Source: Brasenia schreberi (lineage: Eukaryota > Streptophyta > Magnoliopsida > Nymphaeales > Cabombaceae). From it: DNA of 64,000 nucleotides. The notes under the pieces are model-generated. The model had not been told where the DNA came from. It ran no database searches and saw only the letters and a list, made by a program, of their open reading frames with translations. The stretch is taken from assembly GCA_036023115.1 (NCBI GenBank), contig JAYKKT010000041.1, positions 6,064,501 through 6,128,500 of the forward strand. Direction: 5' to 3'. Shown piece by piece: positions 36,701 through 46,647 of this stretch (position 1 is its first letter; each line of letters begins with the position of its first letter). Made by a program: the position numbers and the translations under genes.

Positions 36701-36772
36701 GTGCCGGCAGATCGGCGGGGTAGACGCCGCTGCCCTCAGGGAGTCCCTCGTTAGTCGGAGCAGCTTGGCCAT
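24408..36772 (-). CDS. GAMMACAL: Gamma-carbonic-anhydrase-like subunit of mitochondrial complex I (two exons)
   Basis: The product is a left-handed beta-helix protein of the gamma-CA family, part of the matrix-side CA domain of plant complex I. Exon 1 (36412-36772) and exon 2 (24408-24784) join in phase 1 through a Gly codon, giving [14 protein letters not shown] and a 245-residue protein, the usual length of GCAL proteins. The start is the ATG at 36772 ([20 protein letters not shown]), an Arg-rich presequence without acidic residues up to about residue 10; an upstream in-frame GTG is not needed. Key stretches are [59 protein letters not shown] and [20 protein letters not shown]. Of the three Zn-ligand His of catalytic gamma-CAs, only the first (CVLHAAW) is kept; the other two positions read Ala and Arg. 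This marks the CAL subclass. Whether it is CAL1- or CAL2-like cannot be told. Confidence 0.95.
24787..26769. other. Intron stretch without recognised genes
   Basis: AT-rich. The only structure noticed is a foldback at 25880-26000, where AACCTTTCA and CTCTCTCCTCTCTCTA are mirrored by AGAGAGTGGAGAGAAAGGTT. Confidence 0.6.
25885..26000. repeat. Small foldback (MITE-like)
   Basis: GAACCTTTCACTATGATAAC ... CTCTCTCCTCTCTCTATATA is followed by GAGAGAGTGGAGAGAAAGGTTC, forming an imperfect stem with pyrimidine-rich and purine-rich arms. No target duplication was identified. Confidence 0.45.
26790..27500 (-). pseudogene. Decayed Copia RNase H region
   Basis: Frame-broken minus-strand reading recovers LTYLAR-like, [34 protein letters not shown] and the [16 protein letters not shown] motif in order, typical of the end of Copia pol. 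Many stops. Confidence 0.75.
27509..28246 (-). pseudogene. Copia reverse transcriptase with a large internal deletion
   Basis: 245 open residues start in the integrase-RT spacer and show [20 protein letters not shown], then [20 protein letters not shown] and [18 protein letters not shown]. There the sequence jumps to [20 protein letters not shown] and LSYFLSMEV, skipping the part with the catalytic YVDD. The deletion keeps the frame open. The product could not act as an RT. Confidence 0.88.
28470..29230 (-). pseudogene. Decayed Copia gag-protease-integrase remnants
   Basis: Colinear stretch between the integrase end and the 5' LTR piece. Readings such as a diverged [16 protein letters not shown] segment (about 28860-28900) suggest protease; no frame longer than 70 codons survives. 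Assignment rests on position. Confidence 0.45.
29333..30345. other. Intron stretch without recognised features
   Basis: About 1 kb of unique-looking sequence. A weak internal duplication, CCA-GATTTATTGGCACCATAGACAG (29873) and CCAGATGTAGTGGCACCACAGACAG (29930), is 57 bp apart. Confidence 0.5.
30346..30845. mobile_element. Possible non-autonomous hAT element (MITE)
   Basis: Left end TAGAGGTGGCAATTTTAGAC at about 30349 and right end (reversed) GGGAACGGGCAACAAATTGG at about 30840 share the GGCAA core common at ends of plant hAT MITEs. GGTTAGG and CAGGTCCA-type words near both ends and a TA-rich centre (30536-30670) fit this. No clear 8 bp target duplication was found. Confidence 0.4.
31607..32230 (+). 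mobile_element. Candidate gene-capturing TIR element with an RRM fragment
   Basis: The left end carries ACACGGGTGCGGATGCGGGA (31614) and GATACGAC. The right end, reversed, reads GACCTCGACACGGGTACGAC (about 32225-32206), giving TIR-like arms around the CACGGGT core. Between them lies a fragment of a host RNA-binding protein. Boundaries and superfamily are not certain. Confidence 0.45.
31981..32185 (+). pseudogene. RRM-domain gene fragment (hnRNP-like)
   Basis: The reading [20 protein letters not shown], then [20 protein letters not shown] and [15 protein letters not shown], is the second half of an RNA recognition motif, with an RNP1 (RDFGFIVF in place of the usual Lys/Arg-Gly-Phe-Gly-Phe-Val-x-Phe) and the VVIMRDK strand. 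The N-terminal RNP2 strand is missing or decayed. It lies antisense to the host gene, inside its intron. The closest family is plant hnRNP/Musashi-like proteins. Confidence 0.8.
32260..33580. other. Intron stretch without recognised genes
   Basis: AT-rich. Contains CTCGAGACATC/GATGTCTTGAG-type repeats at 32270-32360 (several copies of TCTCGA-CTCTTGAGAT). No coding similarity seen. Confidence 0.5.
33585..33800 (+). pseudogene. hAT transposase fragment in the intron
   Basis: Plus-strand reading [20 protein letters not shown], then [14 protein letters not shown], a stop, and [15 protein letters not shown]. This matches the segment after DUF659 in plant hAT transposases (IGYIYEAMDRAKE). The same segment occurs, more decayed, at 39165-39320. 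Followed by sequence without recognisable coding. Confidence 0.8.
33801..35460. other. Intron stretch without recognised genes
   Basis: Short open frames only (for example plus strand 34439-34687), none with a recognisable family. Confidence 0.5.
35473..35720. repeat. 123 bp tandem duplication
   Basis: CGTAGGTTAGAGGTGCAGGC at 35486 and CGTAGGTTACAGGTGCAGGC at 35609. The units share CGTTTAGAGGAT-TGTGGTTAGACAA and GCATGATCC-GAGAATGTTTTGAT, about 90% identical. Confidence 0.92.
36165..36184. repeat. Twenty-base C homopolymer
   Basis: An uninterrupted run of 20 C. It lies in the intron about 230 bp after the splice donor, so the pre-mRNA carries a G20 run. Confidence 0.95.
36412..36772 (-). CDS. 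GAMMACAL: Exon 1 of the gamma-CA-like gene
   Basis: 361 nt: 120 codons plus one base. Encodes the mitochondrial presequence, the conserved WDYRGQRQ block and the first turns of the beta-helix ([19 protein letters not shown]). The donor is G|GT at 36412/36411 (exon ...ACTG, intron GTCGGTCC). Codon use is GC-richer than the surroundings, which contrasts with the AT-rich exon 2 neighbourhood. Confidence 0.95.
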
Positions 36773-37330
36773 TTCTCGCACAACGACAACCGAAGAAAGA
36801 GAGAGAGAGATGCTTAGTCAGACGGCACAAATTGAGGGCTTGATACAAAAATATCGCATAATTGACGGAGTGTTTTTGTTGCCGTTAAAGCAGGCCGTGT
36901 AGAGCACGGTAGAACCACGTAGAGGGTCTCCCAACATAAAATACATAAAATTATAAATTAGGAAATATTAAAAAAAAGAAAAACGAGAAAATCACTTCAA
37001 CTCTCGCAAGTGTTGGCATCCTCTTGTTAAGACAATGCGGCTCCACTCCGGCCTTGAACACAAACAAACTTATCCGAAATTCCGTGACAATCAAGAAGTA
37101 ATCTCTCACGAGCCTAAAATTGCATCATTCTTTGCTCCCTACCCTAAATATTTGACCCTAAAGAGAAGGAGAGAACGAAAAAGGAAAGGAAAGAAAGAGA
37201 AATTGCACGAATTCAAGCAACAAGAAGCCCAACAGCCGCCACCTCCCTTTCATATCACCCTAGAGGGAGAGGAGGAGGAGGGGAAGAGAAAATACATCAA
37301 GTTGAATGACCGCCCTTTGCAGAGTTAGTT
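36773..37330 (-). promoter_or_regulatory. 5' UTR and proximal promoter of the gamma-CA-like gene
   Basis: Immediately upstream of the ATG the transcript strand has a CTCTCTCTCTCTTTCTTCGG tract (36792-36811), typical of plant 5' UTRs. Farther up are pyrimidine-rich stretches (CTCTTCCCCTCCTCCTCCTC at 37267-37286 and a CT-rich run at 37155-37200). No certain TATA box was found. Confidence 0.55.
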
Positions 37331-37364
37331 TGTGTTGCTAGATAAATTAATTAATTATCTTTAA

Positions 37365-37620
37365 CAGTATTATCTATACCGCACTGTATCGTACAACGGT
37401 ACAATATGTATCGTATCATCTCACGATACGTATTGTATCATTCAACCACCTGTATCGCATGGAGTAGGTTATTGTGTCGTATTGTGCAATACAGTACGGA
37501 TTTATGTTCGGCCAGGGACGTATATCACTCGTATCGTGTGATATAGCACTGTATCATATGATACGACACGTATCGTTACGATACGAGCGATATGCGTCCC
37601 TGGTCGAACATAAATCAGTA
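37365..37620. mobile_element. Palindromic MITE-like element with GTATCG repeats
   Basis: A near-perfect palindrome runs from 37499 to 37616 (118 bp), centred on GTATCATATGATAC (37551-37564). The outer arms read GATTTATGTTCGGCCAGGGA on both strands, with G/A and a few other mismatches. The flank 37370-37470 is rich in GTATCG and CGATAC words. It lies about 0.7 kb upstream of the host ATG. No coding capacity. Confidence 0.88.
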
Positions 37621-38059
37621 GTTTTATAGGTTTTTAGCTTTTGTTTGCTTCCCTAGGAATGTGTTCAGAGCTCTCCAATGCACTCTCCCCGTTCTTCGTG
37701 TTCAAGGCTCGAAAGAAAGTGTTATACGGTGTCCGTGAAAGCCCCCAACTTGAATTGTGGTATCTTTTTATATTTTTTAGAGATATTTTCTTTGTATTTG
37801 TTATTTTTTAGTGTTATTTTTTTTTGAATGACAAAATATGACATTATGAAGTGCTCGGATATGATTTTTATTACATTTGTGAAGTGGAAGAAACTCTATT
37901 TGAGTGTTATTTGAAGATTGGAGATTTATAAAGTGCTTTTATTTTTAGGTTTTTTATTGAATTGAAGTGCTAAATTGAGATAGCAAGAAAGGGTGTTAGG
38001 AACTCACAATCTCGGTATGATAATTTGGCATAGCAGTGAGATACAATAGTTGATAGTTC

Positions 38060-39340
38060 GAGATTAAAGATCAAATGTTTGTTTTGTAACAAAATGGTTA
38101 GTGGTAGAATTTCACGATTAAAACATTACTTAACAAGGACTAGGAAAGAAGTTATTCCTTACACGAAGAGTTAGAAGTTTGTCAAAAGTTATTAAATTGT
38201 AATATCTTCAGATGATTCGGAACATACATAAGAGGAGACAACAAAATGATGATTTAGGAATATTTGCGGAAGATAATGATGATGCTATTGGAAAGAGGGT
38301 TGTTGAATATTTTGTAAGTGAAAGTGGTAGAAGGGGAAGCTCATGAAGGAGTAGAGAAAGAGTTTCTTATAGCATACATTCATTTTTTCCTCCTAATACT
38401 ATACATGGTTCTCAACATAGAATTCGTGTTATTATGGCTTCAAAACAATTGTATGATCAGGCAGACCTTGCATTGAGTAGATGATTTTATGATACATACA
38501 TTTCATTTAATGCAACAAACAATTTTTATTTTTAAGCAATGGCTGATGCAATTGCTAATATTGGTTCAAGATACAAGATGCCCTATTATTAGAAGTTAAG
38601 ATGAAAGTTATTAGATAATATTGTCCTTAAAGTGGAAGAATATTATTCGACTTTGAGAGAGTCATGGAAGGAGACAGGATGCACTATCATAGCAAACGGA
38701 TGGACAGATAGGCGAGGAAGGACTTTGTTAAACTTTTTTGTCTACTGTTCAAATGGACTTATGTTTTTGAGATCTCTAGACATGTTAGAGGAGAGACATG
38801 ATGAGATATGGGACTTTCTATTGGACAACATGTACAACCCATTGTTTAAATCTCATCCTTGCGGATATTGGTGAGATGGATGATATAAAGGCAACAACTG
38901 AGTGTTGCCAAGATATCATCAAATTTATCTAGGATCATGCATTTGTATTCTGCAATCTCATTTGTATTGTAAGACAGAAGCAAGCCTTGAAGAAAATGTT
39001 CTTCTCAAATGAGTAACAACAATTTGCAGAATTGCTTCAAAATAAAAGAAACAAAAGTTGAATAAGATTGCAGAAGTATATTTTGGAATATATGTATTAT
39101 ATTGTTGAGGATTATATGTCCTTTGACAAAGGTTTTGAGATTGGCTGATAACAAGGAGAAACTATCTATTGGCTACCTTTATGAAGCCATGGATCGAGCA
39201 AAAGAAGTCATTAGAAATAATTTTAATAAAAGAAAGAGAGATTATTTGACTATGTAGAACATTATAGATAATAGATAAAACAAACAATTGCATCAACTGT
39301 AGATGTGGAAATTTACTCAAAAGTCTATGTAGAGATTTGA
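38060..39340 (+). pseudogene. hAT transposase, broken
   Basis: Read in order on the plus strand: a BED-type zinc finger (IKCLFCNKMVSGRISRLKHY, about 38065), an acidic spacer, a DUF659-like domain (ESWKETGCTIIANGWTDRRG, 38660-38715, then RTLLNFFVYCSNGLMFLRSL), and the YLYEAMDRAKE-like segment at about 39175. Frame changes and stops are frequent (for example at 38480, 38537 and 38872). The C-terminal dimerisation domain is missing; the element is cut at 39340 by an LTR fragment. A relative lies in the host-gene intron at 33585. Confidence 0.88.
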
Positions 39341-39344
39341 AATA

Positions 39345-41065
39345 AGTTTTCAATGTACGTTATTTTACGTGAGCGTGCCAACTAGTTTGTTTAAAATAGC
39401 AAAAATAGATTTTCTGACTTCGGGTAGCAATTGTGGGAAAGCGAAATCTTTTTGTTTTAAGCTTTCTTAAACCGGCGCTCAAGGGTCAGCCTAAACACTT
39501 TGAGGATTGATTTGAACAAGGTGTGTATTTCTAAAATTCACTTTTGAATAAACTTTAATCAACCAAAACGTGTACTTGGCCTATGAAAGGAAAATTTCTA
39601 AAGTTTTAAAAAATAGAAACTGGTTCTTAGTTTTGGAATCTCCAAAATTCACAAAAATTTTAAAGTAAGTAAACATCAATGTAGAGATTCTAGAACTATT
39701 TTTATTCTATTTTTGTGTATTGTGATTGTGTAGAATTACATCAAGAATATGACTATGCTTACACACTCGGGATTGATCTATTACAAAAATATAGACGTTA
39801 AAAAAAACGTTTGTATCTTAGTGCACAAAGCTTCGATCTTTATGAACTTGGTCTTCTTGGAAAGATATGGATGTTCGCTTTCCAATAAGATAAGTTTCAC
39901 TGGAATTGGTTCACTATAAATAGAGTTATAGGATGATTACTCGAGCTCTATTGCAGAAAATACAGGTTTGACGGATTTGGCTATACATTTTTCCTATCTT
40001 CCCCAATTTTAATTACATAGATGCACGACCCTGAAATTCATGAAACTTTTATCATATGTGGGCTTGTCTATGATGATTCGGTGTACCAAATTTCAGATAA
40101 TTTGGAGAATAGATACAGAAATGAAAAATAAAACATAAGACATATGCAGGATGCTTAAAACAAATTTCTTTGTTTTAAAGCATACGTAAATGCACTCATC
40201 AAAAATTAAAAGACTAATCACAGCAAATTTAAAATAAATAACTGAAAGAAAATGAATTGAAATATATTTATAGTTTAAGCATAGAGCGGATTAGAAGATA
40301 TAAGAGGATATATCATATAGAGAGGTAGGAAAAACTTGAAATCAAACATGTAATAGGCGTGAATGTAAAGGAATGAAATGGACAACATTAGCATTAAAGG
40401 GTCTGATTAGATGCTTTGAGAATTGATTTGAACAAGGTGTGTGTTTCTAAAATTCACTTTTAGAGTCAATCTGAATCAACCAAAAACGTGCACTTGGCCT
40501 ATGAAAGAAAAACTTTCAAAGTTTTGAAAAACAAAAACTGGTTCTATTTTCAAAACTTGTTATCAGATTTTTCTAATTAACTTTAGAATCTCTAAAATTC
40601 ATGAAAATTTTATAGAATGTAAATATGAATATGGAGATCTTGGAATAATTTTTATTTTATTTTTTTGTGCTATGATTATACAGAATTAAATATAAGAAGT
40701 GTCTTTGCTTATGCATTCAGAACTAATCCGTTACAAAAATATAGAGGTTTAAAGAAACATTTGTATTTCGGTGTATAGAGCTCCGATTTTTATGAATTTA
40801 GTCTTGTTAGAAAGCTATAGATGTTTACTTTCTAATGAGACTAGTTTAAATAGATTTAGTTAATTGTAGACAAAGTTATGGGTTGATTACCCAACCTCTA
40901 TTCTAGCAAATACAGACTAGACAGATTTGGTTCTGAATTTGTCCGATCTTCTCCAATTTTAATTACATGGCTGCATGACCCTAAAATTCATAAAAATTTT
41001 ATCATATGTGGGCTTGTATAAGGATTTAGTATACTAAATTTTAGATTATTTAGAGCAAAGAGACG
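39345..41065 (-). repeat. LTR fragment, minus orientation, with an internal duplication
   Basis: GAGCGTGCCAACTAGTTTGT (39371) and CTTTCTTAAACCGGCGCTCAAGGGTCAGCC (about 39461-39490) mark a reversed LTR end. The body is duplicated: see the separate repeat entry. More diverged than the 2-3 kb LTRs to the right. Confidence 0.7.
39487..41060. repeat. ~930 bp tandem duplication within the LTR fragment
   Basis: GATTGATTTGAACAAGGTGTG at about 39513 and GAATTGATTTGAACAAGGTG at about 40421 start two long parallel stretches. Both then contain CACTTGGCCTATGAAAG, AAACTGGTTCT, CTCCAATTTTAATTACAT, GCATGACCCTAAAATTCAT-like and TTTTATCATATGTGGGCTTG (39987-40070 versus 40960-41010). Copies differ by many substitutions, so the duplication is old. 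Confidence 0.88.
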
Positions 41066-42290
41066 GACAAAGGCTAAGTCAAAACTCGAAGCGGAAGCAA
41101 GTACCCGTCTAGCCCAAGTCGACTAGGCCAAGCAATGCCCAAGATCAAGTACGGCTAGCCTGGTCTCTTGTATCAAAGGTTACATCAAGTTGTACAAGAC
41201 ATAGCCGGACTACAACCAAGGTTGGATGGAACCAAGCCACGCCTAGTTGGGACAGCACCTAGCCTATGCATGTAAAGGGACTAGGGATGATGGTCACTCA
41301 CTTGACTCAAAGAGCACACCTAACCATGGTCCATTGGCTACCCTTGACCCAATGACCTTGGTTAAACATGGCTTGACAAAATCTTTTTAATGACCTTGAC
41401 CAAACAACATTGGCCAAACCTTGACCGAATTATCTTGAACCATCTTCACCAAATATGCCTTGGCCAAACCACACTAGCTAAGCCTAACCCAATCACCTAG
41501 ACCTAGCCTACCTTGGTTGGACCAAACAAGGGGCCATGTCTCACCATGACCCAACCCCCTAGGAGCTGGCCGAACTCACCAAAGGGAGACCGCACCTTAG
41601 TCAATTGGACTTGTTTGGCTCAAACCCACCTAGCCAAACCCATGGACTGCACCAAACCTACCTTGGTTGAACTCCTCTTGACCTAGGGGACCACAAGACC
41701 CCTTTAGACCATGTGCAGCCATGCCTCTTTGGATTGGAGCCAAGTTGGAGTTAGGAAGAAGGTACCTATTCGACCCACATCAAAGAAGGGTCTAGCATCC
41801 CTCCTGGCCTATAAATAAAGGCCATGGAGGGACGATTTCCAGCATTGGAGGGATTCGCAAAGCATAGAAGGGAGTGTAAAAAGGGGTCCAAGAGAGAGAG
41901 TAGGTACTGCAAAAAGAGAGAAAAGAGAAAAGAGAAAAGAGAGAGTGAGAGAAGAAGCTAAGAAGGGAACATCCCCTTCCTTGGAGCCGTGTGTCATTGA
42001 AGGATGTGTAAGTGAGCTTCCTTCCTCTTTTGCTGATCTTAATTCTCTCTTCCTCATATTCAATTTGAAAAGGGTTGTATTAATGGAGCTTTAGTCTCCC
42101 TCCATGTTGTAATAGAGTAGAAATGCTATCCATTTCATTTCATTTATGTTTATGCATTGTACTTGTTTGCTTTCATGTTTTTCTATCTCTCTATATTCTA
42201 TACACTCTTATATCTCCTAATCCCCTCTATGCTTAAGCTAAGTATGTATTTACATTTATTTCCCTTCAGTCATTTACTTTAATTTAGCTT
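41066..42290 (+). repeat. LTR fragment, plus orientation
   Basis: Contains TATAAATA at 41810-41817, the GGTTGTATTAATGGAGCTTTAG block (42073) and CCCTTCAGTCATTTACTTTAA. It matches the element E LTR 43760-44290 in layout and ends at a gag fragment facing the other way (about 42290). Confidence 0.75.
41810..41817 (+). promoter_or_regulatory. LTR TATA box
   Basis: GGCCTATAAATAAAGGCC, the same context as the TATA boxes at 43775 and 46648. Confidence 0.65.
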
Positions 42291-43059
42291 AGCTTGGATT
42301 TACTCGGACATTTGCAATCTTTTGGGGTTTTGCCCCACTATCAGACACGTGTGACTTATATGCCTCTTGCTTTTTAAATCGAGGTTTTGGAAAGCTCCTC
42401 CGCTTCCACAAATCCTCGTACACTCCTTTTTTCAAGTTTGCTTCGAAGAGAGAAGCTTTCTTTATAAGTTTTTGAAAATTTGAGATTTCATGGAGTGAGA
42501 GGAGAGCTTTTAAATCAATTTTGAAATTTTCAAGAATAAGCATTATGGCACATCCTTCAGATATGGGCTCTCTTACTTGGCCCAAAAGTGACCTCCATCT
42601 AACGATGAATGTATGTGCATCCTCGTTAGGAGCTTGTTTTGTGTCTCTCAAGGTATTTAAAGTGGGTGTTACTTCAACATTATGAGAAAATCTTTGCTTG
42701 AAATAATTTGCCAAGTCCTCAAAATTAGTGAATTGACTCAAGTCATATGAAGCCAACCACTTCGATGCATTTCCCTTGAGAGAGAGGGGGAACCAGTAAA
42801 TTCACTTTGAAAAGTCCTTCTTTTTGTATGCTCTTCATGAAAAGAGCTGAAGGTGGGATCTAGGAACCCCACTTCCATCATACCGATGAAAATTTGGTAT
42901 GTCATCGTCACTATCGGTTTGATAATTGGATGGTAAAAAATTCGATAGTGCGTATGCTCTTTTCTCTTTGGTTTGACCTCTCAACAATTGTTGCAAGGAT
43001 TTTCTATCTTTAATCGTGAAGGACTTTGGCTCTTGTTGCTCCTCTAATTTAGAGGCCAC
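42291..43059 (-). pseudogene. Gag fragment, minus strand
   Basis: Minus-strand reading: KSLQQLLRGQTKEKRAYALS, NFLPSNYQTDSDDDIPNF, HLQLFS, a TGA where relatives read Arg, then the capsid core SQFTNFEDLANYFKQRFSHN and TLNTLRDTKQAPNEDAHTFI, to ANVRVNPS. It uses APNE where elements A, B and D use VNE or ASNE, so it belongs with element E. It is cut at 43059 by the start of the element E LTR. Confidence 0.87.
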
Positions 43060-45255
43060 TGTAAACACCCAAAATAAAAATATTTTCAAAACTCCCAAAA
43101 TTCAAAAATAAATTTAAAACCTTTATGACCTTCCAAATTGAAAATCCCAACTTTTAAAGTTTGTTTCAAGAAACTTTCAAAATAAAGGTTTTAAATTCCA
43201 GATAAAAAAAGCCTATAGATTTCAAAACAAATTAAACAGGTGAGATCCAATTCAAAATTGAGACCAATTCCAAAAGCAAAGGATGGACCGAGTCAGAAGC
43301 CTATCCTCTCTAGATAAAGTAAGCATATCAAAGAGGATACGAAGATCAAAATTGGATAAGAAGATCAAAGATGGATAAGATGAATTGGACCGAGGTTATG
43401 GACAGGATTAGCTTCACAAGATGGATCATTTCAAGCTACGAAGGCAATTCAAGTTCAAATACATGGCTAAGATGGATCATCTCTCATGGGATGAACTGGG
43501 TTTTTAAGATGTTGAATTTGAAGAAACACCAAGTCTACAGCCAGCTCATATGATCAAGCCAAAACGTGAATCAAGTCAATGGTCCACACCATCCTTAACC
43601 GGCCAAGAGGGTGCACCTGGTTGAGCCTAGACAAGGCCAAACCAACTAAAGGAACCAACCCACATGGGGCTGATCCATATCATCACAAGGAGACCACTCC
43701 ACCTTAGATCACGGATTGGACTTGGAGCCTACCAAACCCGCCCCAATAAAGGGCCTAGAACCAGCCCCTTGGCCTATAAATAGGGCCAAGGGGGGGCGCA
43801 GGTTCACCATCTTGATTCCTTGGGCTATCTTGGTGAGAGAGTTAGGGGTTGGGATTAGCAAGGAAGTGTTGCATCTTTCCTAGGTCGTGGGCTGCAAGGA
43901 GTGAAGTAAGGTGGGTAAGAGAGGGGTAGATCTAGGTTATTGAGTGCAAGTGAGATTGAGAGGCATTCAAGGAAGAAGAAGGCCGGATTCCACTCTTGGA
44001 ATTTTCGGTCATTTGGTGGAAAGCTATAAGGATTCTCATACTTTGATTTTAATTCTTCTTCTCCTCTAATTCAACTTGAAAGGGGTTGTATTAATGGAGC
44101 CTTGTCTCCCCCCATATTGTAATAATGATTAGATTTGCTGAATTTTCATTCTCACATACGCACTCTATGTGTTTGTTTATGCGATTCTTCCCCAATATAT
44201 TCTATAGAATATTCTATACTCTCTACCTCCTCTATTCTTAAGCTTATATACATATTTTTCTTCATTTTCTTTCAGTAATTTTAATTCGTGATGTTGTGTT
44301 GTTGTAATTTCAATTCGTGTAAGTTTGTATCACGTATGTTTCTAAAAATCTAAAAACTGGATTTTATCATCTTTGCATACGTTGATTGATTTATTTTTAA
44401 TTCTCAAACCTCTATCCAATTACTCCAAAACTTTGCACACATATTCTACACACATAGGCCCACTTCTAATAAAATTTTCAAGAATTTTAAGATTGTCCAA
44501 CCTCGTTATTAAAATTATGCAAAATCAGAACAATTTCTACAAACTGTCTGTCCAACCAGTTTTCCTGTAACAAATCTTAGGTTTTCATCTCATAACTCTA
44601 TTTGTAAGTCTCCAAAATAAATGAATTTTGATTTATTGGAAAGCTGACATCTATAGCTTTCTATCAAGATCAAATTCATTAAATTTGGAACTCTGACCAC
44701 TTAGATACTGGCTCATCTTTGAGTTTGTGTATTTCTATGACAGAACAATTCTGGGTGCCTGAGCATAGGTACTTCTCTGATTTAATTTTTCATCAATATA
44801 ATCTGAATCATAATTTGAAAAGTTATATAGACTCTCCACATCTCAGGCTGTGTACTATTAAATTTTGATAATTTTAGGAGGTCTGCAATATACTGAAACT
44901 GATTCAAGAAGTAAGACCTGAAAATAAAACTTTCTTTTTTTCCAACACTTGTTCATTTTAAAGCTTGAACCAAGTGTATTCATTTCTTCTTTGAAAAACA
45001 CCTCATCATCACGTGAATTAGAGTTTCTAAACTTTTAGAATTGAAGTTTCTAAGCGCTTAGGCTGACCCTTAAGCGTCGGTTCAAGAAGGCCTAAAGCGA
45101 AAAGCGCTCTCTTAGCCCAATCGCCAATAGAAGTCAGATTTGATTTACATACTTTGCTAATTTTGTAAACTAGCTGGCATGCTCGCGCAAGAGTAGATTA
45201 GAAATTATCATTTCAAGTCTCTATATAGGCTTGGAGTGAAAATTTCGTGTCTACA
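43060..45255 (+). repeat. 5' LTR of element E (2.2 kb)
   Basis: Complete by its ends: TGTAAACACCCAAAAT at 43060 and CGTGTCTACA at 45255, followed by the primer site. Internal marks: TATA 43775-43782, the GGTTGTATTAATGGAGCC block (44093), and the CGGTTCAAGAAGGCCTAAAGCG and CTAGCTGGCATGCTCGC segments near the end. It lacks the C-rich block and subrepeats of the 3 kb LTRs, so it is a distinct subfamily. Confidence 0.9.
43775..43782 (+). promoter_or_regulatory. TATA box of the element E LTR
   Basis: TTGGCCTATAAATAGGGCC. The transcript would start some 30 bp downstream, splitting the LTR into a 0.74 kb U3 and a 1.45 kb R-U5. Confidence 0.7.
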
Positions 45256-46022
45256 GAATTGGTACGTCCGGTGGGACTCGAGCCTTAAGAAACTTCAACT
45301 TAGGTGAACTCCAATTCTAAGATTTTCAAAAACGTGTTGTTAACTTTTGAACTTGTGCACAGGTTAGTTTTACATAAAAAAGCATGTCTAGTTCGGATGA
45401 GTCATATGAAGTGTCGAGCCGGGCTTCTTGCTCATCAAGTCCGTTTTCAAAGAAATTTTCAAAAATGGGTTACAAAAACAAGGAAGAATTGCTTGTTTCC
45501 CTCTGAATAGACTTCAAGCTCTTAGGAGAAAGAATTGCCGCTCTAAGACAAGAAGCCGAAGTGGTAGAGCCATATTCTTCCCATGGGAAGCAAGCGAGGG
45601 CTCACAAAAGATCGAATAGATTAAGAAAGCCCAAAGAAACCTCGGTAGTGGAAGGGGAAAAGGAGCATGAATCTTTCACATTGAAAGATAGAAAGGCCCT
45701 ACAACAACTATTAAGAGGCCAAATTAAAGAGAAGAAATCATATGCACTGTCAGATTTCTTACCTTCTAATTACTAAATTGATAGTGATAATGACATACTA
45801 AATTTCCATCAGTATGACAGAAGTGGGGTCCTAGATCCTACCTTCAACTCTTCTCACGTAGGGCCTATAAAAAGAAGAAAGATTCAATAAAATGGATATA
45901 CTGGTTTCCCCTTTCCCTTAAAGGCACTGCTTCAAAGTGGCTAGCTTCATATAACTTCAACCAATTCGCTACCTTTGAGGAGCTAGTGAATTGCTTTATG
46001 CAAAGATTTTTTCACAATGTAG
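45256..46022 (+). pseudogene. Element E: primer site and gag N-terminal region
   Basis: TTGGTACGTCCGGTGGGACTCG (45259) is a diverged primer site. An ATG at 45384 opens MSSSDESYEVSSRASCSSSP. The charged segment and TSVVEGEKEHESFTLKDRKA follow, then LSDFLPSNY and a stop (45774), and the capsid start (ASYNFNQFATFEELVNCFMQ). Gag is broken at 46022 by the element B LTR and resumes at 57066. Confidence 0.85.
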
Positions 46023-46647
46023 TGTAAACACCCCAAAATTAAATGATTTTCAAAAACAAACACTTGGTTTGAAAATCCATTTCAAAGCCAGATTTTGAGT
46101 TTTTAAAAACCCAAGAGTTGCAAAAGCTTTAAACTTCTGTCTAAAAAACTTCTTAGACTCGGGCCAAGTCCCAATTTTGTAAAAGCCCAAAACAAACTGG
46201 TGGAACCAGCTCCAAAATTTGCCCAAAAACAGGTTCAAAAGCCTAGAATGCATCCTGGCCAGATAAAAGTAGGATCAAAAGGCAAAAGGAGAGCCTAGGC
46301 CAGAAGCAGACTTCAAGCCTGGAGCATCAAATGCCAAGCCAAGGGCATCCACGAAATCATCAGAAATCCAAGCCTAAAACATAAAAAATCAACCAAAACG
46401 AAGTCTAGAAAGGTGAGAAGGAGTTCAGACGAAAAGGTTGGGGAAGACCCAGCCCAAGACGGAGCACTGATGAAGCTAGGGCCCGCGAAAACTGTCCATC
46501 TCGAAACGCCAAGAAAAACTGAAGAAATAAAAATTTTGATTGGATTTGGACCAAAATATCCAAATCCAGACCCAAATAGTGTTTGGACCGAATTTGGATC
46601 TCAAAATCCAAATCCAAGATCCATACCCAAGACCCACCTCATTTGCC

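Noticed and set aside
36773..36781. Upstream start of the gamma-CA-like protein at 36781.
   Set aside because: The codon there is GTG; the ATG at 36772 gives the expected presequence.
36350..36848. Long frames overlapping exon 1 on both strands.
   Set aside because: They are shadows of GC-rich exon 1; only one frame matches the gamma-CA family and joins exon 2 in phase.
37035..37328. Plus-strand frame rich in Lys/Arg/Glu upstream of the host gene.
   Set aside because: It arises from purine-rich sequence that, on the other strand, looks like CT-rich promoter or UTR sequence.
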